A DNA stretch of 64,000 nucleotides from contig NZ_JACCFO010000001.1 of assembly GCF_013410565.1 (NCBI RefSeq), positions 3,286,001-3,350,000 on the forward strand, read 5' to 3'. The stretch comes from Streptomonospora nanhaiensis. GTDB lineage: Bacteria; Actinomycetota; Actinomycetes; Streptosporangiales; Streptosporangiaceae. Below are positions 50,708 through 58,833 of this stretch, piece after piece (the stretch's first letter is position 1; every line of letters starts with the position of its first letter). The translations under genes and the position numbers were made by a program. Below the pieces are notes generated by a model, which saw only the letters and a program-made list of their open reading frames with translations, had not been told where the DNA came from and did not search any database.

Positions 50708-51223
50708 TCAGGCGACACGGCGCGCGCCGGTGAAGTGCCGGTCGTAGTAGTCCGAAAGGCTCACGATCATGACCCTGTCCTTGGAACTCGACGCGTGCAC
50801 CATCTGCCCGTCGCCGATGTAGATCCCCACGTGGGTGGGACCCGAGTAGAAGAAGACGAGGTCTCCGGGCCGCAGATTGTCCCGCGCCACCGAAGACCCC
50901 TCTTTGAATTGCGTGTATGTGGTTCGGCTGAGGTTCTTTCCCGCCTTTTTATAGGCCCATTGGACAAGCCCGGAGCAGTCGTAGGCGCCCGGGCCCTCGG
51001 CGCCGTAGGTGTAGGGCTTTCCCACCTGGCTCTTGGCGTGTTCCACGGCCTCGGCGGCGATCCCGGCCGCCTGGGGTAGTCGCTCCTCGGCCCGGGCGGC
51101 CGGGCCGGCTATCAGGCCGAACGCGGCGATGACGGCCAGCGAGGATAACGTCAGGACCGCCCGGGTCATGGAGGGCGGTCTTTTTCCCCGCTCCGGAGAA
51201 CCGTATTCCATGCTCTCGGTCAT
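50708..51223 (-). CDS. Secreted NlpC/P60 peptidoglycan endopeptidase
   Basis: The 171-residue precursor has an N-terminal membrane/signal segment (about residues 20-45) ending near AARAEE, then a minimal NlpC/P60 domain. The catalytic triad is visible: Cys83 in YDCSGLVQWA, His131 in GPTHVGIYIG and His143 in MVHASSS. Enzymes of this type cut cell-wall stem peptides. There is no coiled coil or extra cell-wall-binding domain. The ATG at 51223 has GGGGGG four bases upstream. Confidence 0.9.
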   Translation of the reverse strand: MTESMEYGSPERGKRPPSMTRAVLTLSSLAVIAAFGLIAGPAARAEERLPQAAGIAAEAVEHAKSQVGKPYTYGAEGPGAYDCSGLVQWAYKKAGKNLSRTTYTQFKEGSSVARDNLRPGDLVFFYSGPTHVGIYIGDGQMVHASSSKDRVMIVSLSDYYDRHFTGARRVA

Positions 51224-51269
51224 TGTTCCCCCCGTTTTCGTCGACTCGCGCCCGGCGCAATTGCCGGGC

Positions 51270-51309
51270 ACAGTTCCATAGGGAAACACAGACCTCGCCC
51301 GGAAACTGT
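51270..51309 (-). promoter_or_regulatory. Inverted repeat upstream of the NlpC/P60 gene
   Basis: ACAGTTCC (51270-51277) faces GGAAACTGT (51301-51309), complementary apart from one extra A. It lies 47-86 bases upstream of the start at 51223 and may be an operator or a leader stem. Confidence 0.35.
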
Positions 51310-51423
51310 TCTCGTCCGGCGCCCTGGCGTGTCGCCCCACGGAGGTCCCCGCCGAATTCGGGGGGACTCCGGGGAACAGGGCGACCCCGGGGCAACGGGG
51401 GGCGGGGCGCCCCGGCCGCCGGG

Positions 51424-51834
51424 CTACCGCCCGGCCTCGCCGGCCGGCACGGTGGGCGCCGCCGCCGCCGGCGCCGCGGCGGGTGCGGCGGAGCGGCCGC
51501 GCACCAGCAGGAGCGCGGGCACGGCGGCGAGCACGAACAGCACGCCCGCCATCCCGACGTAGAGGTACACCCCGGCCGCCGAGCTGACCGGGGCGCCGTC
51601 GGCGGTGGCCCCGGGCGCGGGGTTCGCCTGGAGCACCGCGCCCCCGGCGATGTTGACGACGACCGAGCCGAGCGCGAGCACGACCGACACCACACCGGCG
51701 ATCGTGCCCTGCCGCTCGGGTGCCGCCAGGTCGGTCGCCAGGTTGTAGCCGGAGGCGCCGATCGCGCCGGCGGCCATGCCGATCACGGTGCCGCAGGCCA
51801 CGGCCAGGGGGAGCATCGACACCCCGGCCAGCAT
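51424..51834 (-). pseudogene. 5'-truncated MFS transporter remnant
   Basis: The frame encodes only the last four or so helices of a major-facilitator protein (VSMLPLAVACGTVIGMAAG, VVSVVLALGSVVVNIAGG, VYLYVGMAGVLFVLAAVPAL). The same frame stays open upstream to about 51945 without a start codon, and still reads like a transporter loop (HPFAMLAGVSML) just before the ATG at 51834. The missing N-terminal two thirds ends abruptly at the control region of the divergent TetR gene. It is probably a deletion relic. Confidence 0.7.
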
Positions 51835-52036
51835 CGCGAAGGGATGCGACCGGCGGCCGCGGGTCGGGCGGTCCCGGGTGCGGTGGCGCCCCCGAAAGGC
51901 CGCCGCCGGAGGCCGCCCGCCGATTAGAGCAACTTTTTGTCGCTTTTACGGAGCCTACTTACCATCGGCTTGCACCGCAACGTTGAACCTGGCGACAATC
52001 GGCACCCGAGCGACGGAACAGGAGGTGGGCGCGGCG

Positions 52037-52645
52037 ATGACCGACAGAACCGCCGACCGGCCGCCCGCGCGGCGCCCCGGGGGCCGCAACGCGCGGGTGC
52101 GGGCGCGGATCCTCGCCGCGACCGCCGAACTGGTGGCCCGCGACGGCATCGCGGGCTTCCGCTACGAGGAGGTCGCCGAGTCCGCCGGCGTGCACAAGAC
52201 GAGCGTCTACCGCAACTGGCCCGACCGCGAGGACCTGGTGGTCGAGGCCATGCTGCGCTACGCCGAGGACCTCGCCTCGGTCGCCGACACCGGCGACATC
52301 CACCGCGACCTGGTGGACTTCCTGGTGGCCCTCGCAGGCGGCCTGGAGACGCCGTTCGGCCGCACGCTCGAACAGGCGCTGCTGCCCGCCGGGCAGAGCG
52401 CGGTGGTGCGCCAGGCGCTGTCCCGGATCCTCGACCGGCGCGTGGCCGCCATGCGCGAGCGGGTGGCCGCCGCCGTCGAACGGGGCGAACTGCCCCCGGT
52501 CGACAGCGCGTTCCTGGGCGAGATGATCTCCGGCCCGGTGCACCTCGTCGTCAACCGGGGCACGCGCCGGTTCACCCGCGCGGACGCCGAGCGCGTGGTG
52601 GGCGTGGTGCTCGCCGGGATCCGGGCCACGGCGCCGCACGGCTGA
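52037..52645 (+). CDS. TetR family regulator next to the MFS remnant
   Basis: The 202-residue protein has a TetR helix-turn-helix (GFRYEEVAESAGVHKTSVYRNWPDREDLV, about residues 40-68) and a helical C-terminal domain of the TetR_C type with ETPFGRTLEQALL. The ATG at 52037 has AGGAGGTG nine bases upstream. It diverges from the truncated transporter, its probable former target. The leader is AT-rich and holds the palindrome CAACGTTG (51978-51985). Confidence 0.88.
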   Translation: MTDRTADRPPARRPGGRNARVRARILAATAELVARDGIAGFRYEEVAESAGVHKTSVYRNWPDREDLVVEAMLRYAEDLASVADTGDIHRDLVDFLVALAGGLETPFGRTLEQALLPAGQSAVVRQALSRILDRRVAAMRERVAAAVERGELPPVDSAFLGEMISGPVHLVVNRGTRRFTRADAERVVGVVLAGIRATAPHG

Positions 52646-52696
52646 GCCGCGCCGCCGCGCCCCGGCCGGCCCCGCACGGCGTTCGGGGTCAGCGGG

Positions 52697-53287
52697 TCAG
52701 TCGTCGGCGATGCACGCCTCGACGACCCGGGTCAGCCGCGCGGTCAGCACCTCGGGGTCCTCGTCGGTCAGCGGACCGGCGCCGCCCATGCGGCGCACCG
52801 CGTTCACCCCCAGCAGCAGCGACGCCACCAGGGCCGCCCGCGCGTGCGCGGACTCCCCGCCGATGCAGGCGGCCAGCGGATCGATGATCGCGTTCTGCAG
52901 CCGCTCCTGGTAGACGGACTGCAGGTCGGGGTCGCCCATGGAGTGCACCAGCGCCCGCTGGAGCGGCGTGCCCTCGCCCAGGGTGCGGCGCGTGACGTGT
53001 TCGGCGATGCGGCGCGGCAGGGTGGCGGGGTCGCCCTCGAAGACGCCGGGGAACGCCGCGTCCTCGGCGATGACCTCGGCCAGCAGCCCGCGCTTGGCGC
53101 CGAAGTAGCGGTTGATCAGCGCGACGTTGACCCCGGCGTGCGCGGCGATGCGCCGCGAGGAGACCTGTTCGTAGCCCTCGCTGGTGAACAGCTCGTAGGC
53201 GCTGGCCAGGATCCGGCGCCGGGTGGCCTCGCGGTCGCGGACGCGTCCGGCGCAGGTGTCGGCGTCGGCGGTCGGCGGGACGTCCAT
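52697..53287 (-). CDS. TetR family regulator of the divergent DHA2 efflux pump
   Basis: The 196-residue protein has a TetR helix-turn-helix (YEQVSSRRIAAHAGVNVALINRYFGAKRGLL, about residues 39-68) and a C-terminal drug-binding-type domain. The ATG at 53287 has GGGAG nine bases upstream. It is divergent from the transporter at 53453. A 19-base palindrome in the shared region is the likely operator, so it should repress the pump and perhaps itself. Confidence 0.9.
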   Translation of the reverse strand: MDVPPTADADTCAGRVRDREATRRRILASAYELFTSEGYEQVSSRRIAAHAGVNVALINRYFGAKRGLLAEVIAEDAAFPGVFEGDPATLPRRIAEHVTRRTLGEGTPLQRALVHSMGDPDLQSVYQERLQNAIIDPLAACIGGESAHARAALVASLLLGVNAVRRMGGAGPLTDEDPEVLTARLTRVVEACIADD

Positions 53288-53372
53288 CTCTCCAGGCTCC
53301 CATGCATCGCGGCACCGCCGGCGGCACCGCGGCGCGGCTCGGCGGGGGTTGCTCGCACTATAGCTCCCGCAC

Positions 53373-53401
53373 TTGACAAGTCAACACTGTTTACTTATAC
53401 C
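53373..53401 (+). promoter_or_regulatory. DHA2 pump promoter with operator in the spacer
   Basis: TTGACA (53373-53378) and TATACC (53396-53401) are 17 bases apart, close to consensus. AAGTCAACACTGTTTACTT (53378-53396) fills the spacer and is palindromic at 8 of 9 arm positions around a central C. A TetR dimer there would block initiation. The leader to ATG 53453 is about 45 bases. Confidence 0.8.
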
Positions 53402-53452
53402 GGTAGGAGCACATATCAGACTTCCGCCCTCTATTTCGGAGGGTGGTTTGCC

Positions 53453-55126
53453 ATGTCCGGATCCAGGCGGGTCCGCAGTGGGCCGCGCCCGGACGGGCCG
53501 CACGGTACGGGGACTGGAACGGGAGATCGCAGAGTGGAGCAACGCTTAGCCCCGGCGGGCCAGGGGGAGCCGACGGCGGGCGCGGGGGGCCAGACCGCCG
53601 AGGAACCGCAGGTCAACTACTCCCACCGGCAGGTCATCGAGATCCTGATCGGGCTCATGCTGGCCATGCTGACGTCGATGCTGACCACGTCGATCGTCGG
53701 CACGGCGCTGCCGACCATCGTCGGCGAACTGGGGGGCCAGGACCGGCTGTCGTGGGTGGCCAGCGCCACCCTGCTCACCATGACGGCCTCCACCCCCGTG
53801 TGGGGCAAGCTGTCCGACGTCTTCGGCCGCAAGCTGCTGTTCCAGATCGCGCTGGTGGTCTTCATCTGCTCGTCGGTGGCCGCCGGGTTCGCCAACGACA
53901 TGAGCTGGCTCATCGGCGCCCGCTTCTTCCAGGGCATCGGCGCGGGCGGCCTGGCCTCTCTGCCGCAGATCATCCTGGCCGACGTCGTGGCGCCCCGCGA
54001 GCGCGGCCGCTACTCCGGGTTCATCGGCGCGGTCTTCGGCGTCTCGACCGTGGCCGGCCCGCTGCTCGGCGGCTTCCTGGTGGACAGCCCGCTGGGCTGG
54101 CGGTGGTGCTTCTTCATCACCGTGCCCGTGGCGGTGGTGGCGTTCGTCGTCATCCAGCGCCTGCTCAAGCTGCCCCAGCGCCCGCGCGGCGAGGCGCGCA
54201 TCGACTGGTGGGGCGCCACGTGCGTGGTGGGCGCGGCCAGCGCCGTCATGCTGCTGCTGAGCCTGGGCGGCCACGAGTTCGCGTGGAACTCCGCCCCCAG
54301 CTACGCGCTCGCCGCGGCGGCGGTGCTGCTGACCGCCGGCGCGGTGTGGGCCGAACTGCGCGCCGCCGACCCGATCCTGCCGCCGCGCCTGTTCCGCAAC
54401 TCCACGTTCGTGCTGTCCTCACTGGCCTCGGCCGCCGTGGGCATGAGCATGTTCGGCGTGATGATCTACTTCCCGCAGTACCTGCAGATCGTCCAGGGCC
54501 TCAGCCCCACCGAGTCGGGCCTGATGACCCTGCCGATGGTGGTGGGCCTGCTGATCGCCTCGGTGACCTCGGGGTTCCTCGTCAGCCGCACCGGCAAGTG
54601 GAAGATCTACCCGGCCCTGGGCACCGTGCTGATCGGCCTGGGCTACCTCACGCTGACACGGCTGGAGGTGGCCTCCGGCCTGGTCCTGGTGGGCGCGGGG
54701 GTGGCGCTGATCGGCCTGGGCCTGGGGCTGTCCATGCAGATCCTCATCCTGGCCGTGCAGAACGCCCTCCCGCGCGCCGACCTCGCCTCGGCCACCTCCG
54801 CCATCACCTTCTTCCGCAACCTCGGCGGCGCCGTGGGCGTGGCCGCGTTCGGTTCGGTGATGACCAACCGGCTGCACGAGGAGCTGGACGCCCTCGCCGA
54901 GAAGGCCGAGCGCGCGGGCGCCCCGCAGGGCTCGATGGACCTCTCGGGGTCGGCCAGCGGCTCGCCCGAGGCGATCCACGCCCTGCCGCCGGCCGCCCAG
55001 GACGCGGTCGTCCAGGCGTTCAGCGACGCCATGCACACCGTGTTCACCCTGGGCCTGCCGATCGCGGCGGTGGCGTTCGTGATCGTGCTGTTCTTCCGGC
55101 AGGTCCCGCTGCGCTCGGGCCAGTAG
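53453..55126 (+). CDS. DHA2-family (14-helix) drug efflux MFS transporter
   Basis: The 557-residue protein has a 55-residue hydrophilic head, then 14 predicted helices. Motif A GKLSDVFGRK and motif C GVSTVAGPLLGGFLVD mark a proton-driven exporter. The start ATG at 53453 has GGAGGG upstream; a GTG at 53534 is also possible. It is controlled by the divergent TetR protein. The substrate is unknown; multidrug or antibiotic export is typical. Confidence 0.92.
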   Translation: MSGSRRVRSGPRPDGPHGTGTGTGDRRVEQRLAPAGQGEPTAGAGGQTAEEPQVNYSHRQVIEILIGLMLAMLTSMLTTSIVGTALPTIVGELGGQDRLSWVASATLLTMTASTPVWGKLSDVFGRKLLFQIALVVFICSSVAAGFANDMSWLIGARFFQGIGAGGLASLPQIILADVVAPRERGRYSGFIGAVFGVSTVAGPLLGGFLVDSPLGWRWCFFITVPVAVVAFVVIQRLLKLPQRPRGEARIDWWGATCVVGAASAVMLLLSLGGHEFAWNSAPSYALAAAAVLLTAGAVWAELRAADPILPPRLFRNSTFVLSSLASAAVGMSMFGVMIYFPQYLQIVQGLSPTESGLMTLPMVVGLLIASVTSGFLVSRTGKWKIYPALGTVLIGLGYLTLTRLEVASGLVLVGAGVALIGLGLGLSMQILILAVQNALPRADLASATSAITFFRNLGGAVGVAAFGSVMTNRLHEELDALAEKAERAGAPQGSMDLSGSASGSPEAIHALPPAAQDAVVQAFSDAMHTVFTLGLPIAAVAFVIVLFFRQVPLRSGQ

Positions 55127-55172
55127 CGGCACCGGGCACGCGGGCCGCGCGGATACACCGGTCCACCAGGTA

Positions 55173-55210
55173 CGCGGCCGGGCCGGGGCGGGCGCCCCGG
55201 CCCGGCCGCG
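55173..55210. terminator. Perfect 17-bp hairpin between the pump and GNAT genes
   Basis: Arms 55173-55189 and 55194-55210 are exact complements around GGGC. The flanking genes converge. Confidence 0.75.
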
Positions 55211-55277
55211 GCCGTTCGGCGAAGGACAGGCGAAAACAGGGGGAAGGGAGCGGGGAGCGCCCGCGGGGCCGGCGGGC

Positions 55278-55727
55278 CTACAGGTAGCGGCGGAAGCCCT
55301 CGGCGGAGCCGGCGAACCCCATCGCCGTGGAGAACTGGCGGGCGCCGGCCCGGCTCTCGTGGGACACCAGCTCGATCTTGTAGCAGCCGGCGCGCGAGGC
55401 GCGGTCGACGGCGTCCTCCACCAGGGCGCGGCCCACGCCCGCCCGGCGGCAGGCGGGGTCGACCACGAGGTTGTCCACGACCGCCCAGGACTGCGCGTCG
55501 TGGGTGAGGTTGGGCACCACCAGCAGGTCGAGCGTGCCGATGATCTGGCCCCGGCGCTCGGCCACCAGGACGGTGCGGTCGGGGTCGTTCTCGATGCGGG
55601 TCCAGGCCCGCACCGCGGCCGAGGACATGCGGACGGTGCTGCTCTGCGCAGGGGTGGTGTCGCCCAGTTCGCGTAAGAGCCGCAGAATCGCACCGAGGTC
55701 GGACCGGATGGCCGCGCGGATAATCAT
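55278..55727 (-). CDS. GNAT family N-acetyltransferase
   Basis: The 149-residue protein is one GNAT domain with VVDNLVVDPACRRAGVGRALVEDA as the acetyl-CoA motif and YKIELVSHESRAGARQFSTAMGF near the end. Substrate unknown. The ATG at 55727 was chosen by homology of the first residues (MIIRAAIRSDL); TACGAT lies ten bases upstream and GGAAG also precedes it. Confidence 0.88.
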   Translation of the reverse strand: MIIRAAIRSDLGAILRLLRELGDTTPAQSSTVRMSSAAVRAWTRIENDPDRTVLVAERRGQIIGTLDLLVVPNLTHDAQSWAVVDNLVVDPACRRAGVGRALVEDAVDRASRAGCYKIELVSHESRAGARQFSTAMGFAGSAEGFRRYL

Positions 55728-55926
55728 GGCTTCCGGAATCGTAGCCGACACCGGCACCAAGCCCGACGTCCCCCCACAGGACAGGACAAAAAGGCGCCGG
55801 GGGCGGGGGTTTCGGACACCCCGTCCCCGGCACCCGACATGAGCGAGTCCCGTCATCCCCCGGGGCCGCGCGGCCGGCGGCGCGCGCACGCGTCGCGCCG
55901 CCGCTGCGCCGGGCGGCCCGGGCGCC

Positions 55927-57180
55927 TCACGGCTTGATGATGCGCACGCCCTCGGTGGCCTCGGGATCGTCCGGACCGGCCGCGGTGTCGGACCGCTGGT
56001 GCATGGCCGTGATCCCCGGGTCGCCCGCGGCCGGAGCCGGCTGCGGCCGCCCGGCCTGGGGCTGCGGCGGCTGCGGGTACTGCTGCGGCGCCGGACCCGC
56101 GTAGCGGGCGCCCTGCGGCCGCGGCGTCTGCCGCACGGGCTGGGACGTGACGCCCTCGCCCTGCTTGGCCGGGGCGATCCGCACGGTGGCCTCGTCGAGC
56201 TGCTGACCCGGGGCGACCTTGATGGTGGCCTCGTCGTCGGCGCCCTTGCCGGCCGGCGGCTCCCAGCCGGTCGCCGCGGCCTGCGGGCCCGACGGCGCGG
56301 CGGCCGGGGCCTTGGGAGCGGCGTGGGGCCCGGTGCCCTGCGCGCCGCCCGCCGGCTGCTGCGGACGGGCCGCGGCGGGCTGCGCCTGCGAGGGCTGCTG
56401 CCCCTGCTGGCCCTGCGGGCGGGCGCCCGCGGCGGGCTGGGCGGGACGCGCCGGCTGCTGCTGCTTGGGCGCGGCCTGCTCGGCCTTGGCGGCCTCCTGC
56501 TCGGCCTCGACCTCGGCGCGGGACAGGCCCGCCTCCAGCGGCCCGGCGCTCTTCTCGGCGTCGAGCAGCTCGGCGAGCGTGCCGTGCATGTCCGACAGCC
56601 GGCGCACCGCCTCGTTGTGGGTGGCCGTGAGCGTGGCCAGCCGGCGGTCGGCGGTGTCGTTGATCTTCTTGGCGCGGGCCTCGGCGTCGCTCAGGCGGCG
56701 CTCGCTCTCCTGCTGCGCCTGGGCGCGGAGCTGCTCGGCCTCCTTCTTGGCGGCCGCGACCATGTCGTTGGCCTCGGAGCGCGCGGTGGAGACGACGCGC
56801 TCGGCGTGCTCCTCGGCGTCCTTGATCCGCTTGGCGGCCTCTTCCTCGGCCTTGCCGCGGATGGCCTCGACCTCGCTGTCGACCTTGGCGCGCTTGTCGC
56901 GCGCCTCCTCCTCCGCGATGCGCAGGATGGTGGACATGCGTTCGCTGATCTGCTCGTGCTCGGGCTTGACCGCGGCCTTCTCCTTGGCCTCGGCCAGCTC
57001 CCGCCGGAGCTGCTCCAGTTCGTCGTGGGCGCGTGCGAGCCGCTCCTGCAGGTCTCGCATCTGGTTGTGGTTGCGCACCACGTAGTCGTCGACCTGGCGC
57101 TTGTTGTAGCCCCGCTTCTCGGTCGGGAAGGCTTCTTCTCGGAGTAGGTTCGGCAAGATCTCTGCGCTGTGCTCGTTCAT
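55927..57180 (-). CDS. DivIVA/FilP-like coiled-coil protein
   Basis: The 417-residue protein starts with a DivIVA-type segment (FPTEKRGYNKRQVDDYVVRN, about residues 18-37). A coiled coil rich in Glu, Ala, Lys and Arg (about 38-215) follows, then a long Gln/Pro/Ala-rich disordered tail. This plan matches actinobacterial polar-growth and cytoskeletal proteins such as FilP, Scy or Wag31-like proteins. The exact orthologue is not certain. The tail may bind partners. It has a 420-base upstream region with phased repeats. Confidence 0.8.
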   Translation of the reverse strand: MNEHSAEILPNLLREEAFPTEKRGYNKRQVDDYVVRNHNQMRDLQERLARAHDELEQLRRELAEAKEKAAVKPEHEQISERMSTILRIAEEEARDKRAKVDSEVEAIRGKAEEEAAKRIKDAEEHAERVVSTARSEANDMVAAAKKEAEQLRAQAQQESERRLSDAEARAKKINDTADRRLATLTATHNEAVRRLSDMHGTLAELLDAEKSAGPLEAGLSRAEVEAEQEAAKAEQAAPKQQQPARPAQPAAGARPQGQQGQQPSQAQPAAARPQQPAGGAQGTGPHAAPKAPAAAPSGPQAAATGWEPPAGKGADDEATIKVAPGQQLDEATVRIAPAKQGEGVTSQPVRQTPRPQGARYAGPAPQQYPQPPQPQAGRPQPAPAAGDPGITAMHQRSDTAAGPDDPEATEGVRIIKP

Positions 57181-57600
57181 GTCCTAATCAACCAGGTTGG
57201 CTGCATTTGGGAAGTGGCCGGACTCCCTGCCTATCATTCCCCTAACCTGCGGAAAACACGTCAAGACATTCATTCCTCAAGCTTTGGGGTGTGATGGAAG
57301 AGTGCGGCAGAGGCCCATATCGCGTGCGAAAGCGTGACGTAGCGTGCACTTTCGTGCACGGGGGGAGGCGACCACGGTAGTGGCCGATGCTCCTCTCCCT
57401 CAATAGCCCCCGCGGGTGTTCCGCCCGGGCAGGCCGCCGCGACCGCCGTGGCCGTCGCCTACTAAGGTATGCCCGATCACGCCGCCGCGGGGCCGCGGCC
57501 GCGCATTCCGCGGCCGGGCGCGCGGGGAGTGCCGGGGGGGCGTTTGCGCACCCCAGCGCCCTGCCGCCCGCACCCCCGCACCGTCCGCGAGGAGGCAGCC
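57181..57600. promoter_or_regulatory. Divergent control region with phased CGTG boxes
   Basis: No gene is seen. CGTG occurs at 57323, 57333, 57343 and 57353, exactly ten bases apart; the last two are CGTGCAC. GAAAG and CTTTC flank the inner pair. TTGACG (57268-57263 on the minus strand) is a possible -35 for the coiled-coil gene, with no certain -10. Confidence 0.5.
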
Positions 57601-58149
57601 ATGTCCGCTCCCCTGATCGGCGACGCCCCCTTCGGCGAGCCCGACATCCACCCCGACGCGTGGGTGGCGCCGGGCGCCGTTGTGGTCGGCCGGGTGCGGA
57701 TCGGGGCGCGGAGCAGCGTCTGGTACGGGTCGGTGCTGCGCGCCGACACCGAGGACATCGTCGTCGGCACGCTGTGCGACATCCAGGACCAGTGCGGCCT
57801 GCACTCCGACCCCGGCCAGCCCGCCGTCCTGGGCGACCGCGTCAGCCTCGGCCACAAGGCCATGGTCCACGGCGCCGAGATCGGCGAGGGCGCGCTCATC
57901 GGCATCGGCGCGATCGTCCTGGGCGGCGCCCGCGTGGGCGAGGGCGCGCTCGTGGCCGCCGGCGCGCTGGTCCCGCCGGGCAAGACCGTCCCGCCGCACA
58001 CCCTGTGGGCGGGCCTGCCGGGCCGGGTCGTGCGCGAACTCACCGACGAGGACCGCGCCGGGTTCGCCGAGACCCCCGAGAAGTACGCCCGCTACGCCGA
58101 GCGCCACCGCGAGGTCACCTGGCGGGCGGGCGGTCAGCGCCGCGCGTGA
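57601..58149 (+). CDS. Gamma-class carbonic anhydrase family protein
   Basis: The 182-residue protein is a left-handed beta-helix of hexapeptide repeats (VVVGRVRIGARSSVWYGSVLRAD). The three metal-ligand histidines of the family are His68, His85 and His90 (GLHSD, LGHKAMVHG). Whether it hydrates CO2 or is a related acetyltransferase-like protein cannot be told from sequence. The ATG at 57601 has GAGGAGG upstream. Confidence 0.88.
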   Translation: MSAPLIGDAPFGEPDIHPDAWVAPGAVVVGRVRIGARSSVWYGSVLRADTEDIVVGTLCDIQDQCGLHSDPGQPAVLGDRVSLGHKAMVHGAEIGEGALIGIGAIVLGGARVGEGALVAAGALVPPGKTVPPHTLWAGLPGRVVRELTDEDRAGFAETPEKYARYAERHREVTWRAGGQRRA

Positions 58150-58509
58150 GCCCCGGGGCGCCCGCGCCCCTCCCCCGGCCGGCATCCCCCGCACGGCCTA
58201 TCCGGGCCGGGCGCCGCCGCGCCGGGGCGATCGCGCTGCTCGCCGCCGGGGCGGCCGGGCCTGATGAGCCGCGCGCGGGATGGCGGTATACCACCGGATG
58301 ACTACACCCGGGCGGTCGCGCGAATGGCCCTTCTGGGTCATGCGGCGGCGGGCTACCCGCGCGTAGCCTGTCGTTGGCGGGATTTCACCGGTGGGATTCC
58401 ACGGAGCACGGGCGCCGCCCCGGGGCCGGGGATACACACGCCGGAGCCCGGCCGTGTGTCCCAGGCGGGTGTCGCGCCCCCGCGGTTTCGTCGATGGAGG
58501 TGGGCGCGG
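58150..58509 (+). other. Gene-free stretch before the small acidic protein
   Basis: No gene supported. It holds a short hairpin GGCTAC/GTAGCC (58351-58356 and 58363-58368) and GTATACC near 58287. A clear promoter was not assigned. Confidence 0.4.
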
Positions 58510-58707
58510 ATGGATTCCGACATGCCCTTCCACGACCAGGTGGCGCTCGCCGAGATCGAGCTGTACGCCGAGGTGCTCACCGCGGTCGCCTACGCCGAAC
58601 GGCGGCTGACCGCCGAGGAGATCGACATCGTCCTCGGCGTGCGCCGCCCCGTGCCCGAGCAGACCCGGCGGCGCGTCCGCGAACGCGTCGGCCCGCGCCG
58701 CCGGTAG
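58510..58707 (+). CDS. Small conserved actinobacterial protein
   Basis: The 65-residue product is acidic at the start (DSDMPFHDQVALAEIELYAEVLTAVAYAE), then has an Arg-rich tail (EQTRRRVRERVGPRRR). The helical LAEIELYAEVL pattern recurs in short actinobacterial proteins of unknown function. The ATG at 58510 has GGAGGTG seven bases upstream, supporting translation. Confidence 0.7.
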   Translation: MDSDMPFHDQVALAEIELYAEVLTAVAYAERRLTAEEIDIVLGVRRPVPEQTRRRVRERVGPRRR

Positions 58708-58740
58708 CCGCGCGCCGGTCCCCCGCCCCTCCACCACCGA

Positions 58741-58775
58741 CGGGGCCGGGCCGCCGTTGCGGCGGCCCGGCCCCG
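58741..58775. terminator. Perfect 15-bp bidirectional terminator
   Basis: CGGGGCCGGGCCGCC (58741-58755) pairs exactly with 58761-58775 around GTTGC, between the small gene and the convergent Fe-S oxidoreductase gene. Confidence 0.8.
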
Positions 58776-58833
58776 TCTCCGCGTGTCCGCGGCCGGGCGC
58801 CCGGACGCCGCACGGCGCCGTCCGGGCGCGCGG

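Noticed and set aside
51224-51423. c-di-AMP (ydaO) riboswitch before the NlpC/P60 gene
   Set aside because: This class often precedes wall hydrolases in actinobacteria, but the conserved ydaO sequence blocks were not found.
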